Translations under genes and position numbers: made by a program
The notes under the pieces: generated by a model
What the model was told of the DNA's origin: nothing
The model's input: the letters and a program-made list of their open reading frames with translations, nothing else
Databases searched by the model: none
Shown here: piece after piece, positions 1-8,875 of the stretch
Layout of the letters: each line of letters opens with the position of its first letter
Numbering within the stretch: position 1 is the stretch's first letter
Source: an uncultured Eubacteriales bacterium
GTDB lineage: Bacteria; Bacillota; Clostridia; Oscillospirales; Acutalibacteraceae
Length of the DNA stretch: 31,828 nt
NCBI GenBank assembly: GCA_934643185.1
Contig: CAKUBN010000023.1
Coordinates: forward strand, 1-31,828
Direction of reading: 5' to 3'

Positions 1-245
1 TCCCGCATGTATCACCGGACGGAAAACGGGTGGTCTATATTTCCTACGGCCCGGAGCAGCTGGAGCCGCACGAGCACCTGCCGAACATGCCGGTGGAGCT
101 GTGGCTGATGGATGCGGACGGCGAAAATCAGCATAAAATTCTGTCGCTGTTTGGCGGGCAGGGTTCGATCAACGTGAACTCCTGGGCCGGAGACAGCATG
201 CGGTTTGCATTTGTGAGCTACGCGATTTTGGAAGACCCGAAATGA
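1..245 (+). CDS. TolB-like / PD40 beta-propeller protein, 3' end only
   Basis: The reading frame is open from base 3 and stops with TGA at 243-245; the start lies upstream of the window. The visible 80 residues begin with a PD40/TolB blade motif (SPDGKRVVYIS). A second, weaker blade follows (SWAGDSMRFAFVSY) after a stretch reading ELWLMDADGENQHKI. This repeat type forms TolB-type beta-propellers, which occur in biopolymer-binding, peptidase-associated and pectin or oligosaccharide-related proteins. Only the C-terminal end can be seen, so the substrate and the full domain layout are unknown. The next gene begins 18 bases downstream on the same strand with its own Shine-Dalgarno site, so the two may be co-transcribed. 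Family assignment is fairly secure; function is not. Confidence 0.7.
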   Translation, partial: PHVSPDGKRVVYISYGPEQLEPHEHLPNMPVELWLMDADGENQHKILSLFGGQGSINVNSWAGDSMRFAFVSYAILEDPK

Positions 246-263
246 CTGACGAGGTAAATAAAA

Positions 264-824
264 ATGATTTTTGAAAATAAAGGCAAAGAGAATACCTTGG
301 AGACGCTGCACATTGCTTTAAACGCCGCGAAGGAGCGCGGAACGACGCTTGTGGTGGCTTCGAACGCGGGCGACACGCTTATAGAACTCATCAAAATGCA
401 GGAAGAGCTCGGGACAAATGTGCCGATGGTCATGGTGGGGCAGGCGTACGGCTACCCGAAGCAGGGCGTGAACACCATGACGGACGAGCGGCGCGCGGAG
501 TTGACCGCAGCCGGTGTGCATATCATTCATGCCGCGCACGCTTTGAGCGGTGCGGAACGCGGCATCAGTCGTAAATTCAGCGGCGCGTACCCGGTGGAGA
601 TCATGGCGCACACGCTGCGCATGTTCGGACAGGGCACGAAGGTTTGCGTGGAGATCGCCATGATGGCGCTGGATAACGGCGCGATTGAGCTTAATAAGCC
701 GGTTGTCTGTGTGGGCGGCTCGGCGCGTGGTGCGGACACCGCGTGCATTATCACGCCGGCGTATACGGCGGACTGTCTTGACACGAAAATTCACGAGATT
801 CTCTGCAAGCCGGGTTTGTATTAA
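264..824 (+). CDS. Stand-alone pyruvate-kinase C-terminal (alpha/beta) domain protein
   Basis: This 186-residue protein starts at an ATG preceded by GAGGT at good spacing. It resembles the C-terminal, effector-binding domain of pyruvate kinase without the TIM barrel. There is an N-terminal helix typical of the family (ENTLETLHIALNAAKERG), then a strand-turn-helix (TLVVASNAGDTLIEL), and near the end a glycine-rich segment (VCVGGSARGADTACII). Family members are annotated as pyruvate kinase alpha/beta domain-containing proteins, and no reaction is established for them. The catalytic domain is absent, so it cannot be a pyruvate kinase. A soluble ligand-binding role is an inference. It follows a TolB-like gene by 18 bases and ends at a bidirectional terminator facing ygiQ. 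Confidence 0.75.
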   Translation: MIFENKGKENTLETLHIALNAAKERGTTLVVASNAGDTLIELIKMQEELGTNVPMVMVGQAYGYPKQGVNTMTDERRAELTAAGVHIIHAAHALSGAERGISRKFSGAYPVEIMAHTLRMFGQGTKVCVEIAMMALDNGAIELNKPVVCVGGSARGADTACIITPAYTADCLDTKIHEILCKPGLY

Positions 825-840
825 ATCATAAAGCAATGAC

Positions 841-877
841 AAAAGCTCTGCACCTGAAATTCGGTGCAGAGCTTTTT
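841..877. terminator. Bidirectional intrinsic terminator between convergent genes
   Basis: A 13-bp perfect inverted repeat (AAGCTCTGCACC arm at 842-854, partner at 863-875) encloses an 8-base loop. It has an A-run on the left and a T-run on the right, so it can end transcription of the gene at 264 on the plus strand and of ygiQ on the minus strand. Confidence 0.9.
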
Positions 878-888
878 GCTGTCTTACA

Positions 889-2862
889 TTATCGTTTGCC
901 GCGCTTTTTGGGCGGCTCGCCTGTCCAACGGCGGCTTTGGGGCGCCGGCGGTTGATTCGTTCTGCCGTGCTTTGCGCCGTTTTTGTTTTTACCGTCAAAC
1001 GGTTTATTGCTGTTTGCGGCGGGCTTTGGGGGAGCAAAACGGGTATCACCGTGGCGGGGGCGCAAGAGGCAGTTTTTGCCTGTGCCAATAAGGTCGCGGC
1101 GATTCGCTTTGATGAGCGCTTCTGTGACGAGGTCGTAATTTTTCGGGTCACGGTACTGGATGAGCGCGCGCTGCATCGCTTTTTCGTGTGGGTCGCGCGC
1201 GACGTATACAGGCTTCATTGTGCGCGGGTCGAGCCCCGTGTAGTACATGCAGGTCGAGATCGTGGACGGGGTGGGGTAGAAGTCCTGCACCTGCTCCGGC
1301 ATATAGCCGAGGTCGCGCAGATATTCCGCGAGCTTTACGGCGTCTTGTAAGGTGGAGCCGGGATGCGAGGACATGAGGTACGGCACGAGGTACTGGTTGA
1401 GGTGCATTTCTTCGTTCAGCTCTTTGTAGCGCTTGACGAAGCGGCGGTAGACAGAATTCTGCGGCTTACCCATCATGCGCAGCACGCCGTCGGAAATATG
1501 CTCCGGTGCGACTTTGAGTTGGCCGCTGACGTGGTATTTAACAAGCTCGCGGAAGAACGTTTCGTCTTTGTCATTGATGAGGTAATCGAACCGAATGCCG
1601 GAGCGCACAAAGACCTTTTTCACTTTCGGCAATGCGCGCAGCTTGCGCAGGAGGGAAACGTAATCCGTGTGGTCGATCTCCATGTTGGGGCATGGCTCCG
1701 GGAACAGGCATTGGCGGTTTTTACACACGCCGACCTTCATCTGCTTTTTGCAGGCGGGCTTGCGGAAGTTTGCCGTGGGGCCGCCGACGTCGTGAATGTA
1801 GCCTTTAAAATCGGGATCCTCGGTCATTTTTTTCGCTTCTTCCAAAAGCGATTCGTGGCTGCGGGACTGAATGATGCGGCCCTGGTGGAACGTCAGCGCG
1901 CAGAAGCTGCATGCGCCGAAGCACCCGCGGCAGCTGGCAAGACTGAATTTCACTTCTTCAATGGCGGGGATGCCGCCGAGGGCTTCGTAATCCGGGTGAT
2001 AGGTGCGCGTATAGGGCAGGGCGTAGGTGTCATCCATTTCTTCGGTCGAAAGCGGCATCTGCGGAGGATTCTGCACGACGAACAGGTGATCGTCCGGGTA
2101 GGGCTCGACGAGCGTTTTCGCCGTGAACGGGTCGGTGTTGAGATACTGATTGTAAAAGCTTTTCGCGTACAGCTCTTTACTGGTGGAAATCTTATCGAAG
2201 CCGGGGAGGTGGAGCACGTCGTCGCCGTCGGGCGCGATATGCGTTTTATACACGGTACCGCGGATGAACGTGAGCTCCTGCACGGGGATGCCGCTGCGCA
2301 GGGCTTCGGCAATCTCGACGATGGAGCGCTCGCCCATGCCATAGGAAATGATATCCGCGCCGGAATCGAGCAGGACGGAGCGCTTCATTTTGTCCGACCA
2401 GTAATCATAATGTGCAAGGCGGCGCAGGCTGGCCTCGATGCCGCCGATGATGATGGGCGTTTTCTTAAACGTGCGGCGGATGAGATTGGAATATACGATG
2501 ACGGCGTAATCCGGGCGCAGGCCCATTTTGCCGCCGGGGGAGAAAAAGTCGCTGCGGCGGCGCTTTTTGGCGACGGAATAGTGGTTCACCATGGAATCCA
2601 TATTGCCGGCGGAAACGAGAAAGCCAAGTTTTGGCTCGCCGAGTGTGCACACGCTTTCGGGATCGCGCCAGTTCGGCTGTGCGATAATGCCGACCGTGAA
2701 ACCGTTTGCTTCGAGAATGCGGGAGATGATCGCCGTGCCGAACGACGGGTGGTCGACGTAGGCATCGCCGCTGATGTACACGAAATCGAGCTGTTCGATG
2801 CCGCGTACCGCCATATCTTCTTTTGAAACAGGCAAAAAAGCCGTTCTGTCTAATTTGTTCAT
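889..2862 (-). CDS. ygiQ: YgiQ family radical SAM protein
   Basis: This 657-residue protein has the layout of the YgiQ (UPF0313) family. An N-terminal domain (residues about 1-290) is followed by the radical SAM cluster motif CFGACSFC (C314, C318, C321), which is preceded by C311. A TIM-barrel domain and a DUF3362-type C-terminal segment (about 500-590, YPTPSTISTCMYYTGLDP) come next, and a basic, low-complexity tail (about 610-657) ends the protein. Family members bind [4Fe-4S] and S-adenosylmethionine; their substrate is not established. The ATG is preceded by AAGGA. The gene lies 17 bases downstream of the alpha-galactosidase gene on the same strand, so the two probably share a transcript that ends at the hairpin at 841-877. 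No partner gene in the window explains its substrate. Confidence 0.93.
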   Translation of the reverse strand: MNKLDRTAFLPVSKEDMAVRGIEQLDFVYISGDAYVDHPSFGTAIISRILEANGFTVGIIAQPNWRDPESVCTLGEPKLGFLVSAGNMDSMVNHYSVAKKRRRSDFFSPGGKMGLRPDYAVIVYSNLIRRTFKKTPIIIGGIEASLRRLAHYDYWSDKMKRSVLLDSGADIISYGMGERSIVEIAEALRSGIPVQELTFIRGTVYKTHIAPDGDDVLHLPGFDKISTSKELYAKSFYNQYLNTDPFTAKTLVEPYPDDHLFVVQNPPQMPLSTEEMDDTYALPYTRTYHPDYEALGGIPAIEEVKFSLASCRGCFGACSFCALTFHQGRIIQSRSHESLLEEAKKMTEDPDFKGYIHDVGGPTANFRKPACKKQMKVGVCKNRQCLFPEPCPNMEIDHTDYVSLLRKLRALPKVKKVFVRSGIRFDYLINDKDETFFRELVKYHVSGQLKVAPEHISDGVLRMMGKPQNSVYRRFVKRYKELNEEMHLNQYLVPYLMSSHPGSTLQDAVKLAEYLRDLGYMPEQVQDFYPTPSTISTCMYYTGLDPRTMKPVYVARDPHEKAMQRALIQYRDPKNYDLVTEALIKANRRDLIGTGKNCLLRPRHGDTRFAPPKPAANSNKPFDGKNKNGAKHGRTNQPPAPQSRRWTGEPPKKRGKR

Positions 2863-2879
2863 GAAAAGTCCTTAAGAAT

Positions 2880-4457
2880 TTATACGCTGCCGGTCAGAAT
2901 GCCGCACGGCTCTGTCCAGTCAAAGTGTTTCGTTTCCTCGCCGAGCTTCCACACGGCGGGGCAAGTGGTCTCGTGCCAATCGAGCGGGCGTGCGGTGGGC
3001 TGGGGCTGACTTGCGCGGCGGAAAGCGTCGCGGATGATGGCTTTGCGCTCGCCGTTTAAATAGGAAGTCGGAACGGAGAGCAGCGTGGGTGTGCCGCTTT
3101 TTGCCACAAGCTCCAGCCAGCGCATGCCGAGCGTTTCGTCGATGGCATCGGTGAGCGGTACGCAGTCGGCATCAATGGCGAAGAAGCGGTCGTGCATCGG
3201 CGCGGTGAATGCCAATGTGTTCATGCCCATGCGGCGCGTACGTGCCCAGAGCTTGCCGCTGACGTCATCGCCGGTGCGGTTGAGGTGCATGAGCCCAGCG
3301 CCGAGGTGGCCGAAGCAGTTGCAGCCCATGACCATGGCGTCACCCGCGGCGGCTAAGATGCGTTTATATAATTCAATTAAAATTTCGGCCGTCGTGCGGG
3401 TCTCGTCCGCAAAGCGCCAACCGCTGTCCGTGAGCTCGTCGCCCATTTCAAAGCCCCAACGGCCGAGTACGTCGTAGGAAGTGAAATCGTGCTTGATGAG
3501 CTTGTAACCCCAGCTTGAGACGGTGCGGATGTCCTCTGCGATGTGGTCGAGCACTTCGGGCACGGAGGGGTCGAGGTATTCGGGGTCACGCTTCGAGCGC
3601 CAAGAGGCGGGAATACTTTCGCTGTGATCCCATAATAAACGTACCCAGATGCCCGGCTGTATGCCGGATTCGCGCAGCTTTTTGGCGAGGCCCGGCATGT
3701 CCGGAAAACCCTTGTTGCCCGCGCGCCACGGGCCACCGTTGTAGTTATCCGCACGGTCGATTTGCCAGCAGTCGTCGATGATGAACCACGGGCGGTTTGC
3801 GAGCCCCTCGGTGAGTTCGGCGAGGGCCTTCGCTTCGCGCAGAACGTCATCTTCCGTGGCATGCCCGTAGGCATGGTACCAGTTATTCGCGCCGTAGACG
3901 GGGGATTTCGGCAGAATGGGGTTCGGGCTTAAAACGGAGAAAAATTCACCCATGGCAGTAAAGCCGTCGTCGTCTTCGTATTCTGCGCGGCAAAGCTCCG
4001 CAGCGCAGAGTGTGCGGCCGTTTAAGCGCACGCCGAGACCGCCGCAGCGCACGTCGAGATATACGCTGTACCCGGTGCTTTCGGCTGTCCACCAGCACAT
4101 GGCGGCGGGCTGCGTGTGCACGCCGAAGGCTTCGGTCTTGTTGCCGCTCTGCAGGAAGAAGTACCACGGCATGACGCGATGGGGGACATAACCGCGCCAT
4201 TCATAGTCGCCGTAGCCGCGCTCCCAAACACCGCCTAAAACCTGCGCTTTTTCGGGCAGCGGGTCCGCGAAATAGAGCGTGACGCGCCGCACGGGCGTTG
4301 TGTCAGCGGTGACGTATACGCGCAGAGCTTCGCCGTTCGGCTTTAACTCGACGGTGATGTCTTTATAGGTAGTTGGATTTTGAAACAGAAGGAATTTTTC
4401 TTCGTCGTCGGTTTTTAAGAGCATGCCGGTGGGCATGGGGAATTTTTTCGGATTCAT
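2880..4457 (-). CDS. GH36-like alpha-galactosidase
   Basis: A 525-residue cytoplasmic protein without a signal peptide. An N-terminal beta-rich domain (about 1-180) precedes a GH36/GH-D clan barrel. Clan motifs are visible: WFIIDDCWQ (224-232), PGIWVRLL (268-275), the nucleophile motif KHDFTSYD (D324), a CNCFGH segment (379-384), and RTGDDVSG (394-401), where D397 or D398 would be the acid/base. The family hydrolyses terminal alpha-galactosides such as raffinose, melibiose or galactomannan side chains; some relatives act on other alpha-linkages, so the substrate is inferred. It is shorter than the roughly 700-residue classical GH36 enzymes. GGAG precedes the ATG. A TATACT -10 box on the minus strand (4492-4497) with a poor -35 suggests a regulated promoter divergent from the GH3 gene. 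Confidence 0.85.
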   Translation of the reverse strand: MNPKKFPMPTGMLLKTDDEEKFLLFQNPTTYKDITVELKPNGEALRVYVTADTTPVRRVTLYFADPLPEKAQVLGGVWERGYGDYEWRGYVPHRVMPWYFFLQSGNKTEAFGVHTQPAAMCWWTAESTGYSVYLDVRCGGLGVRLNGRTLCAAELCRAEYEDDDGFTAMGEFFSVLSPNPILPKSPVYGANNWYHAYGHATEDDVLREAKALAELTEGLANRPWFIIDDCWQIDRADNYNGGPWRAGNKGFPDMPGLAKKLRESGIQPGIWVRLLWDHSESIPASWRSKRDPEYLDPSVPEVLDHIAEDIRTVSSWGYKLIKHDFTSYDVLGRWGFEMGDELTDSGWRFADETRTTAEILIELYKRILAAAGDAMVMGCNCFGHLGAGLMHLNRTGDDVSGKLWARTRRMGMNTLAFTAPMHDRFFAIDADCVPLTDAIDETLGMRWLELVAKSGTPTLLSVPTSYLNGERKAIIRDAFRRASQPQPTARPLDWHETTCPAVWKLGEETKHFDWTEPCGILTGSV

Positions 4458-4570
4458 AGGGGTGCTCCTTCGGTCATGGATGCTTTTCTATAGTATAACA
4501 CAGGATATGCAAAAAGAAAAGTGATGAAATTCCGTGAAAGCTGTACGAAAAATTCGTTTGATTTTCTTCC

Positions 4571-4599
4571 TTGTCAACCGTGCAAAGGTGTGCTATGCT
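4571..4599 (+). promoter_or_regulatory. Sigma-A-type promoter of the GH3 gene
   Basis: TTGTCA (4571-4576), a 17-base spacer and TATGCT (4594-4599), with TGC just before the -10 box as in extended -10 promoters. Transcription would start near 4606, giving a leader of about 57 bases before the ATG at 4663. Confidence 0.75.
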
Positions 4600-4662
4600 T
4601 TAACATGTACGCACAACTGAGTTTTGTATCGGTTGACAGTTTCAATGGAGAGGACAATAAAA

Positions 4663-6936
4663 ATGAAAGAAAAATTTAAAGACAGTGCACTTTCCCCGAA
4701 AGAGCGTGCGGAAGACCTGCTGCCGCGCCTGACGCTGCGCGAAAAGGTCGGTCAGGTGAATCAGAAGCTTTACGGCTTTCAGAGCTACACCTGCAACGGC
4801 GAGCACGTGGAGCTTGCGGACAGCTTTAAAGAAGAAGTGGAAAAATGGGGCGGCCTCGGTGTGCTTTACGGCTTATACCGCGCAGACCCGTGGGCGAACA
4901 AGGATTATACGACCGGCCTTACCGGCGTGAACGCAATCCGCGCCTATAATCTGGCGCAGCACTATGTACTGGAGCACTCTCGCTTCGGCATTCCGATGCT
5001 GATGAGCAGCGAGTGCCCGCACGGCCACCAGGCGCTCGACGGCTATTTGCTGCCGGTGAACCTCGGCATGGGCGCAGCGTGGAACCCGAAGCTCGTTGAA
5101 GAGGGCTTTAAGGTCGTTGGCGAACAGCAAAAAGAAATGGGCGTGGATTTTGCGCTCGTTTCCATGCTGGACATTCTGCGTGACCCGCGCTGGGGCAGAA
5201 GCGAAGAGTGCTACGGCGAAGATCCGTATCTCTGCGGTCAGAACGCTGCTGCGGCGGTGAAGGGCTGTGCGAGCGCCGGTTTGGAGGTTGTTGCGAAGCA
5301 CTTCTGCGCACAGGGCGAAACGACCGGCGGCGTAAACGCCAGTGCGGCGCGCATCGGCGAGCGCGAGCTGCGCGAAATTCATCTGCCCGCGATGAAGGAG
5401 GCCGTGAAAGCGGGCGCGACGGGTGTGATGGCGGCATATAATGAGATTGACGGCGTGCCGTGCCATGCGAATGAGTGGCTTTTAAAGGACGTGCTGCGCG
5501 AGGGGCTTGGTTTTGACGGCATCGTGATGGCGGACGGCGTAGCGATTGACCGTCTCGGTATGCTGACGGGTAACGACAAGGCGGCAAACGGCGCGTATGC
5601 TTTAAATGCAGGCGTGGACGTGAGCCTGTGGGACGACAGCTTCCCGCACCTGGAAGAAGCCGTGGAGCGCGGGCTCGTTTCCGAAGAAACGCTCGACAAG
5701 GCGGTTCTGCGCGTGCTGGAGCTGAAATTTGCGCGCGGGTTGTTTGAGCACCCGTACCTTGAAGAAAAGCCGCTGACGGAATACAATGTGCCGAAAACGT
5801 TTCCGCAGAGCCTTGAAATTGCGCGGCAGTCGGCAGTGCTGCTCAAAAACAACGGTGTTCTGCCGCTGAAAAAAGAGAAGAAGCTACGTGTTGCAGTCAT
5901 TGGCCCGAACGCGGACGCGCTGTATCAGCAGCTTGGCGACTACACACCGCCGCTGCGTGACGGTGTGGGTGTGACGGTGCTTGACGGCATTCGGAACGAA
6001 TTTAAGAACGCCGATGTACGCTATGCGCTCGGCTGCACGATCTGCGACGACGATACTTCCGGTATTGCGGAGGCGGAGAAGCTTGCGGAGGAGAGCGACC
6101 TCGTCATTTTGGCGCTGGGCGGTTCTTCAAGCCGCTTTGCGGGCGCGGAGTTTGACACGAACGGCGCGGCAATCGTCGGTACGAAATTGCAGATGGATTG
6201 CGGCGAGGGCGTGGATATCTCTGATGTGCGTCTGCCGGGCGCGCAGAACGAGCTGGCAAATGCCGTGTTTGAAAGCGGCAAGCCGGTCGTGACGGTGCTC
6301 ATTTCCGGCCGCCCGCATGCTATCCCCGAGATCGCGGAAAAGAGCGATGCGGTGCTGTGGTCGTTTTATCCGGGCCCGTGGGGCGGCACGGCCATTGCGG
6401 AAGTTTTAAGCGGCGCGGCAGATCCGTGCGGCTGCCTGCCGGTTTCTGTGCCGCGCACAACGGGACAACTGCCAGTGTACTACAACGCCCGCGCTTCCTA
6501 CGATGTGATGCGCTACCGCGATTTGGAGAACACGCCGCTGTACCCGTTCGGCTTCGGTTTGCACTACACGACGTTCAAGACGACCGTAAAGGACGGCACG
6601 CCGGAAATTTCTATTGCGGCACTTGAAAACGGAAAAGCGCATACCGTGACGTGCGAGGTGGAAAACACCGGCAGCACAGCGGGCCATGCGACGGTGCAGC
6701 TGTACATTCAGGGCATGAGCGGCACAATCGTCCGCCGCGTGCGCGAGCTGAAAGCGTTTGAGAAGGTGTATCTCCAGCCCGGCGAAAAGAAAACGGTAGA
6801 ACTGAAGCTTGACCGCGACGCACTGAGCATCTGGAACCGCAAAATGCAGTTTGCGCCGGAAGAGAGTAAAGTGGAGCTTTACGTTGAGGAAAGCGGCAGC
6901 AAGGTCTGGAACGGCGAGCTGAAAATTACGAAGTAA
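4663..6936 (+). CDS. GH3 beta-glucosidase-like glycosidase
   Basis: The frame is open from a TTG at 4624, but the ATG at 4663 has GGAGAGG nine bases upstream and gives a normal family N-terminus, so a 757-residue protein is called. The N-terminal GH3 barrel contains the KHF substrate-binding motif (about residue 212) and IVMADG with the candidate nucleophile D291. The alpha/beta sandwich domain follows (about 370-600). A fibronectin-III-like C-terminal domain (about 650-745) includes the typical VQLYIQ and LKAFEKVYLQPGE segments. GH3 enzymes release beta-linked glucose, xylose or related sugars from non-reducing ends; the exact sugar cannot be read from the sequence. There is no signal peptide, so it probably acts on imported oligosaccharides. 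It ends at a terminator shared with the convergent GH130 gene. Confidence 0.92.
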   Translation: MKEKFKDSALSPKERAEDLLPRLTLREKVGQVNQKLYGFQSYTCNGEHVELADSFKEEVEKWGGLGVLYGLYRADPWANKDYTTGLTGVNAIRAYNLAQHYVLEHSRFGIPMLMSSECPHGHQALDGYLLPVNLGMGAAWNPKLVEEGFKVVGEQQKEMGVDFALVSMLDILRDPRWGRSEECYGEDPYLCGQNAAAAVKGCASAGLEVVAKHFCAQGETTGGVNASAARIGERELREIHLPAMKEAVKAGATGVMAAYNEIDGVPCHANEWLLKDVLREGLGFDGIVMADGVAIDRLGMLTGNDKAANGAYALNAGVDVSLWDDSFPHLEEAVERGLVSEETLDKAVLRVLELKFARGLFEHPYLEEKPLTEYNVPKTFPQSLEIARQSAVLLKNNGVLPLKKEKKLRVAVIGPNADALYQQLGDYTPPLRDGVGVTVLDGIRNEFKNADVRYALGCTICDDDTSGIAEAEKLAEESDLVILALGGSSSRFAGAEFDTNGAAIVGTKLQMDCGEGVDISDVRLPGAQNELANAVFESGKPVVTVLISGRPHAIPEIAEKSDAVLWSFYPGPWGGTAIAEVLSGAADPCGCLPVSVPRTTGQLPVYYNARASYDVMRYRDLENTPLYPFGFGLHYTTFKTTVKDGTPEISIAALENGKAHTVTCEVENTGSTAGHATVQLYIQGMSGTIVRRVRELKAFEKVYLQPGEKKTVELKLDRDALSIWNRKMQFAPEESKVELYVEESGSKVWNGELKITK

Positions 6937-6953
6937 ACGAATATAGTCAAAAC

Positions 6954-6990
6954 AAAAGCACCGTGCCTCACAAGGACACGGTGCTTCGTT
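6954..6990. terminator. Bidirectional intrinsic terminator
   Basis: A 10-bp stem (AAGCACCGTG at 6956-6965 with CACGGTGCTT at 6977-6986) encloses an 11-base loop, with A-rich left and T-rich right flanks. It sits between the convergent GH3 and GH130 genes and can serve both. Confidence 0.85.
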
Positions 6991-7010
6991 TATTTATGCT
7001 TTAAGAGAAA

Positions 7011-8180
7011 TTATTTGTGCGCTTTCATATATTCGAGATTTTTCTCGATGAGGGCACAGCGCTGGCGGACGCAGTCTGCGGAACGCAGCGGGTCGGCCGG
7101 GGTGCCGAACGCATAGTCGAGCAGCTGTGCAATGCTCGTCTCCGCGACGTGCATGCGTGTATCGGAGGAAGCGTAGTAGACGTAGACCTTGCCGTCGTCA
7201 TCAGCGATGGCACCGTTCGTGAACACGACATTGGAAACATCGCCGACGCGCTCTTTGCCCAGCGGGGCGATGAAGAAGCCGCCCGGTTCTGCGATGAGCT
7301 TTGCAGGGTCCTGCAGGTCGGTCACGAAGACATACAGCACGTAGCGCAGGCCGGCTGCGGTGTTGCGCACGCCGTGTGCAAGGTGGATCCAGCCCTTTTC
7401 GGTCTTGATCGGCACAGCGCCGGCGCCGTTTTTGGACTCGGTGATGGTGTGGTAGCGGCGCGGACTAACGACTTTTTCTTCGTCGATGACAGCGTTTGTG
7501 ATGTCGTCGCATAGACCGAAGCTGACGCCGCCCTGGTCGCCGGCTTCAATGAAGCTGTCCTGTGGGCGGGTGTAGAACGCATACTTGCCGTTGACGAATT
7601 CCGGGTGCAGCACGCAGTTGCGCTGCTGGGGAGATTTCGTCTTGAGGTCCGGCAGGCGCTCCCAGTTGACGAGATCCTTTGTGCGGACAATGCCGGCAGC
7701 GGCGAATGCGGCGGAGAGGTCGTTCACGGTCTTATCCTTGCTTTCGCTGCAGAACACGCCGTAGATATAGCCGTCTTCGTGTTGCGTCAAACGCATATCG
7801 TAGACGTTCGTTTCCTCGGGGGAGGTGTCTGGCAGGATGACCGGGTAATCATCAAAGCGGAAGCCCTGCACAGGGTTATTGCTGCGCGCGACGGCGAAGA
7901 AGGACTTTCTGTCATTGCCTTCTACGCGGGCGACGAGGCAGTACTGACCGTTCAGCTTGATGGCGCCGGAGTTCATGACGGCGTTCACGCCGAGACGCTC
8001 AAGACCCAGCGGATTTGTCTCCTCGTTCAGGTCAAATTTCCAGAACGGCGGAATGTGGTCGCGGGTGAGGACAGGATTCTTGTAACGCGTGTAAATGCCG
8101 TTGTAAAAAGCGGCAGGCTTGTTCTCTTTTGCGATGAGCGCTTCGTAATCGTGAAACGCCTTTTCAATGTTCGGGTTCAT
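7011..8180 (-). CDS. GH130 4-O-beta-D-mannosyl-D-glucose phosphorylase-like enzyme
   Basis: This 389-residue protein has the length and sequence of GH130 subfamily 1. Landmarks are AVMNSGAIKLNGQYCLVARV (about 67-86), the segment NVYDMRLTQHEDGYIYGVFC with D128 as the likely general acid, and VLHPEFVNGKYAFYTRPQ. The characterised subfamily phosphorolyses mannosyl-beta-1,4-glucose to mannose 1-phosphate and glucose in the cytoplasm, usually downstream of cellobiose 2-epimerase in beta-mannan use. No epimerase or mannanase is present here, so the exact acceptor is inferred. GGAGGT lies seven bases before the ATG. A good promoter at 8213-8241 makes it a separate transcription unit from the DUF308 gene upstream of it. 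Confidence 0.9.
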   Translation of the reverse strand: MNPNIEKAFHDYEALIAKENKPAAFYNGIYTRYKNPVLTRDHIPPFWKFDLNEETNPLGLERLGVNAVMNSGAIKLNGQYCLVARVEGNDRKSFFAVARSNNPVQGFRFDDYPVILPDTSPEETNVYDMRLTQHEDGYIYGVFCSESKDKTVNDLSAAFAAAGIVRTKDLVNWERLPDLKTKSPQQRNCVLHPEFVNGKYAFYTRPQDSFIEAGDQGGVSFGLCDDITNAVIDEEKVVSPRRYHTITESKNGAGAVPIKTEKGWIHLAHGVRNTAAGLRYVLYVFVTDLQDPAKLIAEPGGFFIAPLGKERVGDVSNVVFTNGAIADDDGKVYVYYASSDTRMHVAETSIAQLLDYAFGTPADPLRSADCVRQRCALIEKNLEYMKAHK

Positions 8181-8212
8181 TTTTGTACCTCCATACAGAA
8201 TATTACAAGCAT

Positions 8213-8241
8213 ACTATACCACGCGACGTGCATTCGGTCAA
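8213..8241 (-). promoter_or_regulatory. Sigma-A-type promoter of the GH130 gene
   Basis: On the minus strand TTGACC (8236-8241), a 17-base spacer and TATAGT (8213-8218). It lies about 35-60 bases upstream of the GH130 start codon. Confidence 0.8.
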
Positions 8242-8275
8242 ACGGTATGTGTTGCCTGTTATTGCAAAAGGTTGT

Positions 8276-8830
8276 TTAGCGGATATCCTTGTACTCGGAT
8301 TTTTCTGTGCGGCGCTGCTGGATGTAGGTGATGAGCTCAAAGAGACCGTCTGCTAAAATGCTGATGCCGAAGAACATGATGGCGGCTTTTGCGGCACGGA
8401 ACGGATTTACGAGCAGCACGATGCCGAGAATGAGCGGCAGTACGGCGGAGATGAGTACCCAGAAGCGGTAGGGGCTGTACACCGAGAGGGCATCAACGGC
8501 GAGCGGCATTTTTCCGATGCCGTCTACAAGCAGCATGATGCCGAGCGCGATGGGCAGGAAAGAGAGGACGACGTACGGGCGGGAAAAGCAGAAAATGCCG
8601 AACGCAAGGCAGAGAATGCCGATGACGAGCGTGCCGCCTGCAGTGAAGCCGAGGTTTCTGGCTTTTATAAAATACCAGAAGCTATGTGCGGCGTACAAAA
8701 TGAGTGCAACGGCGATGCCCCAGCAAAAGACGGTGCCGGACATGCCCGGCCAAAACGTGAGCACAAGGCCGAGCGCCATGTAAAGGACGGACGCCCAAAG
8801 AGACGTGGTGCGGAAGAAAATGTTTTTCAT
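8276..8830 (-). CDS. DUF308 / HdeD-family membrane protein
   Basis: A 184-residue, strongly hydrophobic protein with about six transmembrane segments in closely spaced pairs, as in the DUF308 (HdeD) family: about 10-28, 32-53, 64-84, 86-106, 122-142 and 148-168. A charged cytoplasmic tail (QQRRTEKSEYKD) ends the protein. HdeD in E. coli is linked to acid resistance, but the role in Firmicutes is unknown. GAAAGGACT precedes the ATG. The region just upstream of this start is occupied by the first copy of a multi-hairpin repeat (8876-9066). Family assignment is solid; function is open. Confidence 0.85.
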   Translation of the reverse strand: MKNIFFRTTSLWASVLYMALGLVLTFWPGMSGTVFCWGIAVALILYAAHSFWYFIKARNLGFTAGGTLVIGILCLAFGIFCFSRPYVVLSFLPIALGIMLLVDGIGKMPLAVDALSVYSPYRFWVLISAVLPLILGIVLLVNPFRAAKAAIMFFGISILADGLFELITYIQQRRTEKSEYKDIR

Positions 8831-8875
8831 GAAGATAAGTCCTTTCTATAATAGAGTAATGGAGTGTGTATTTCT

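Noticed and set aside
1363..2826. A 487-codon open frame antisense to ygiQ
   Set aside because: It mirrors the radical SAM gene, lacks a family resemblance, and is explained by GC-rich third codon positions that remove stops on the opposite strand.
4500..4662. CcpA cre site near the GH36/GH3 divergent promoters
   Set aside because: The best candidate near 4536-4549 mismatches the conserved central CG and the right half of the consensus.
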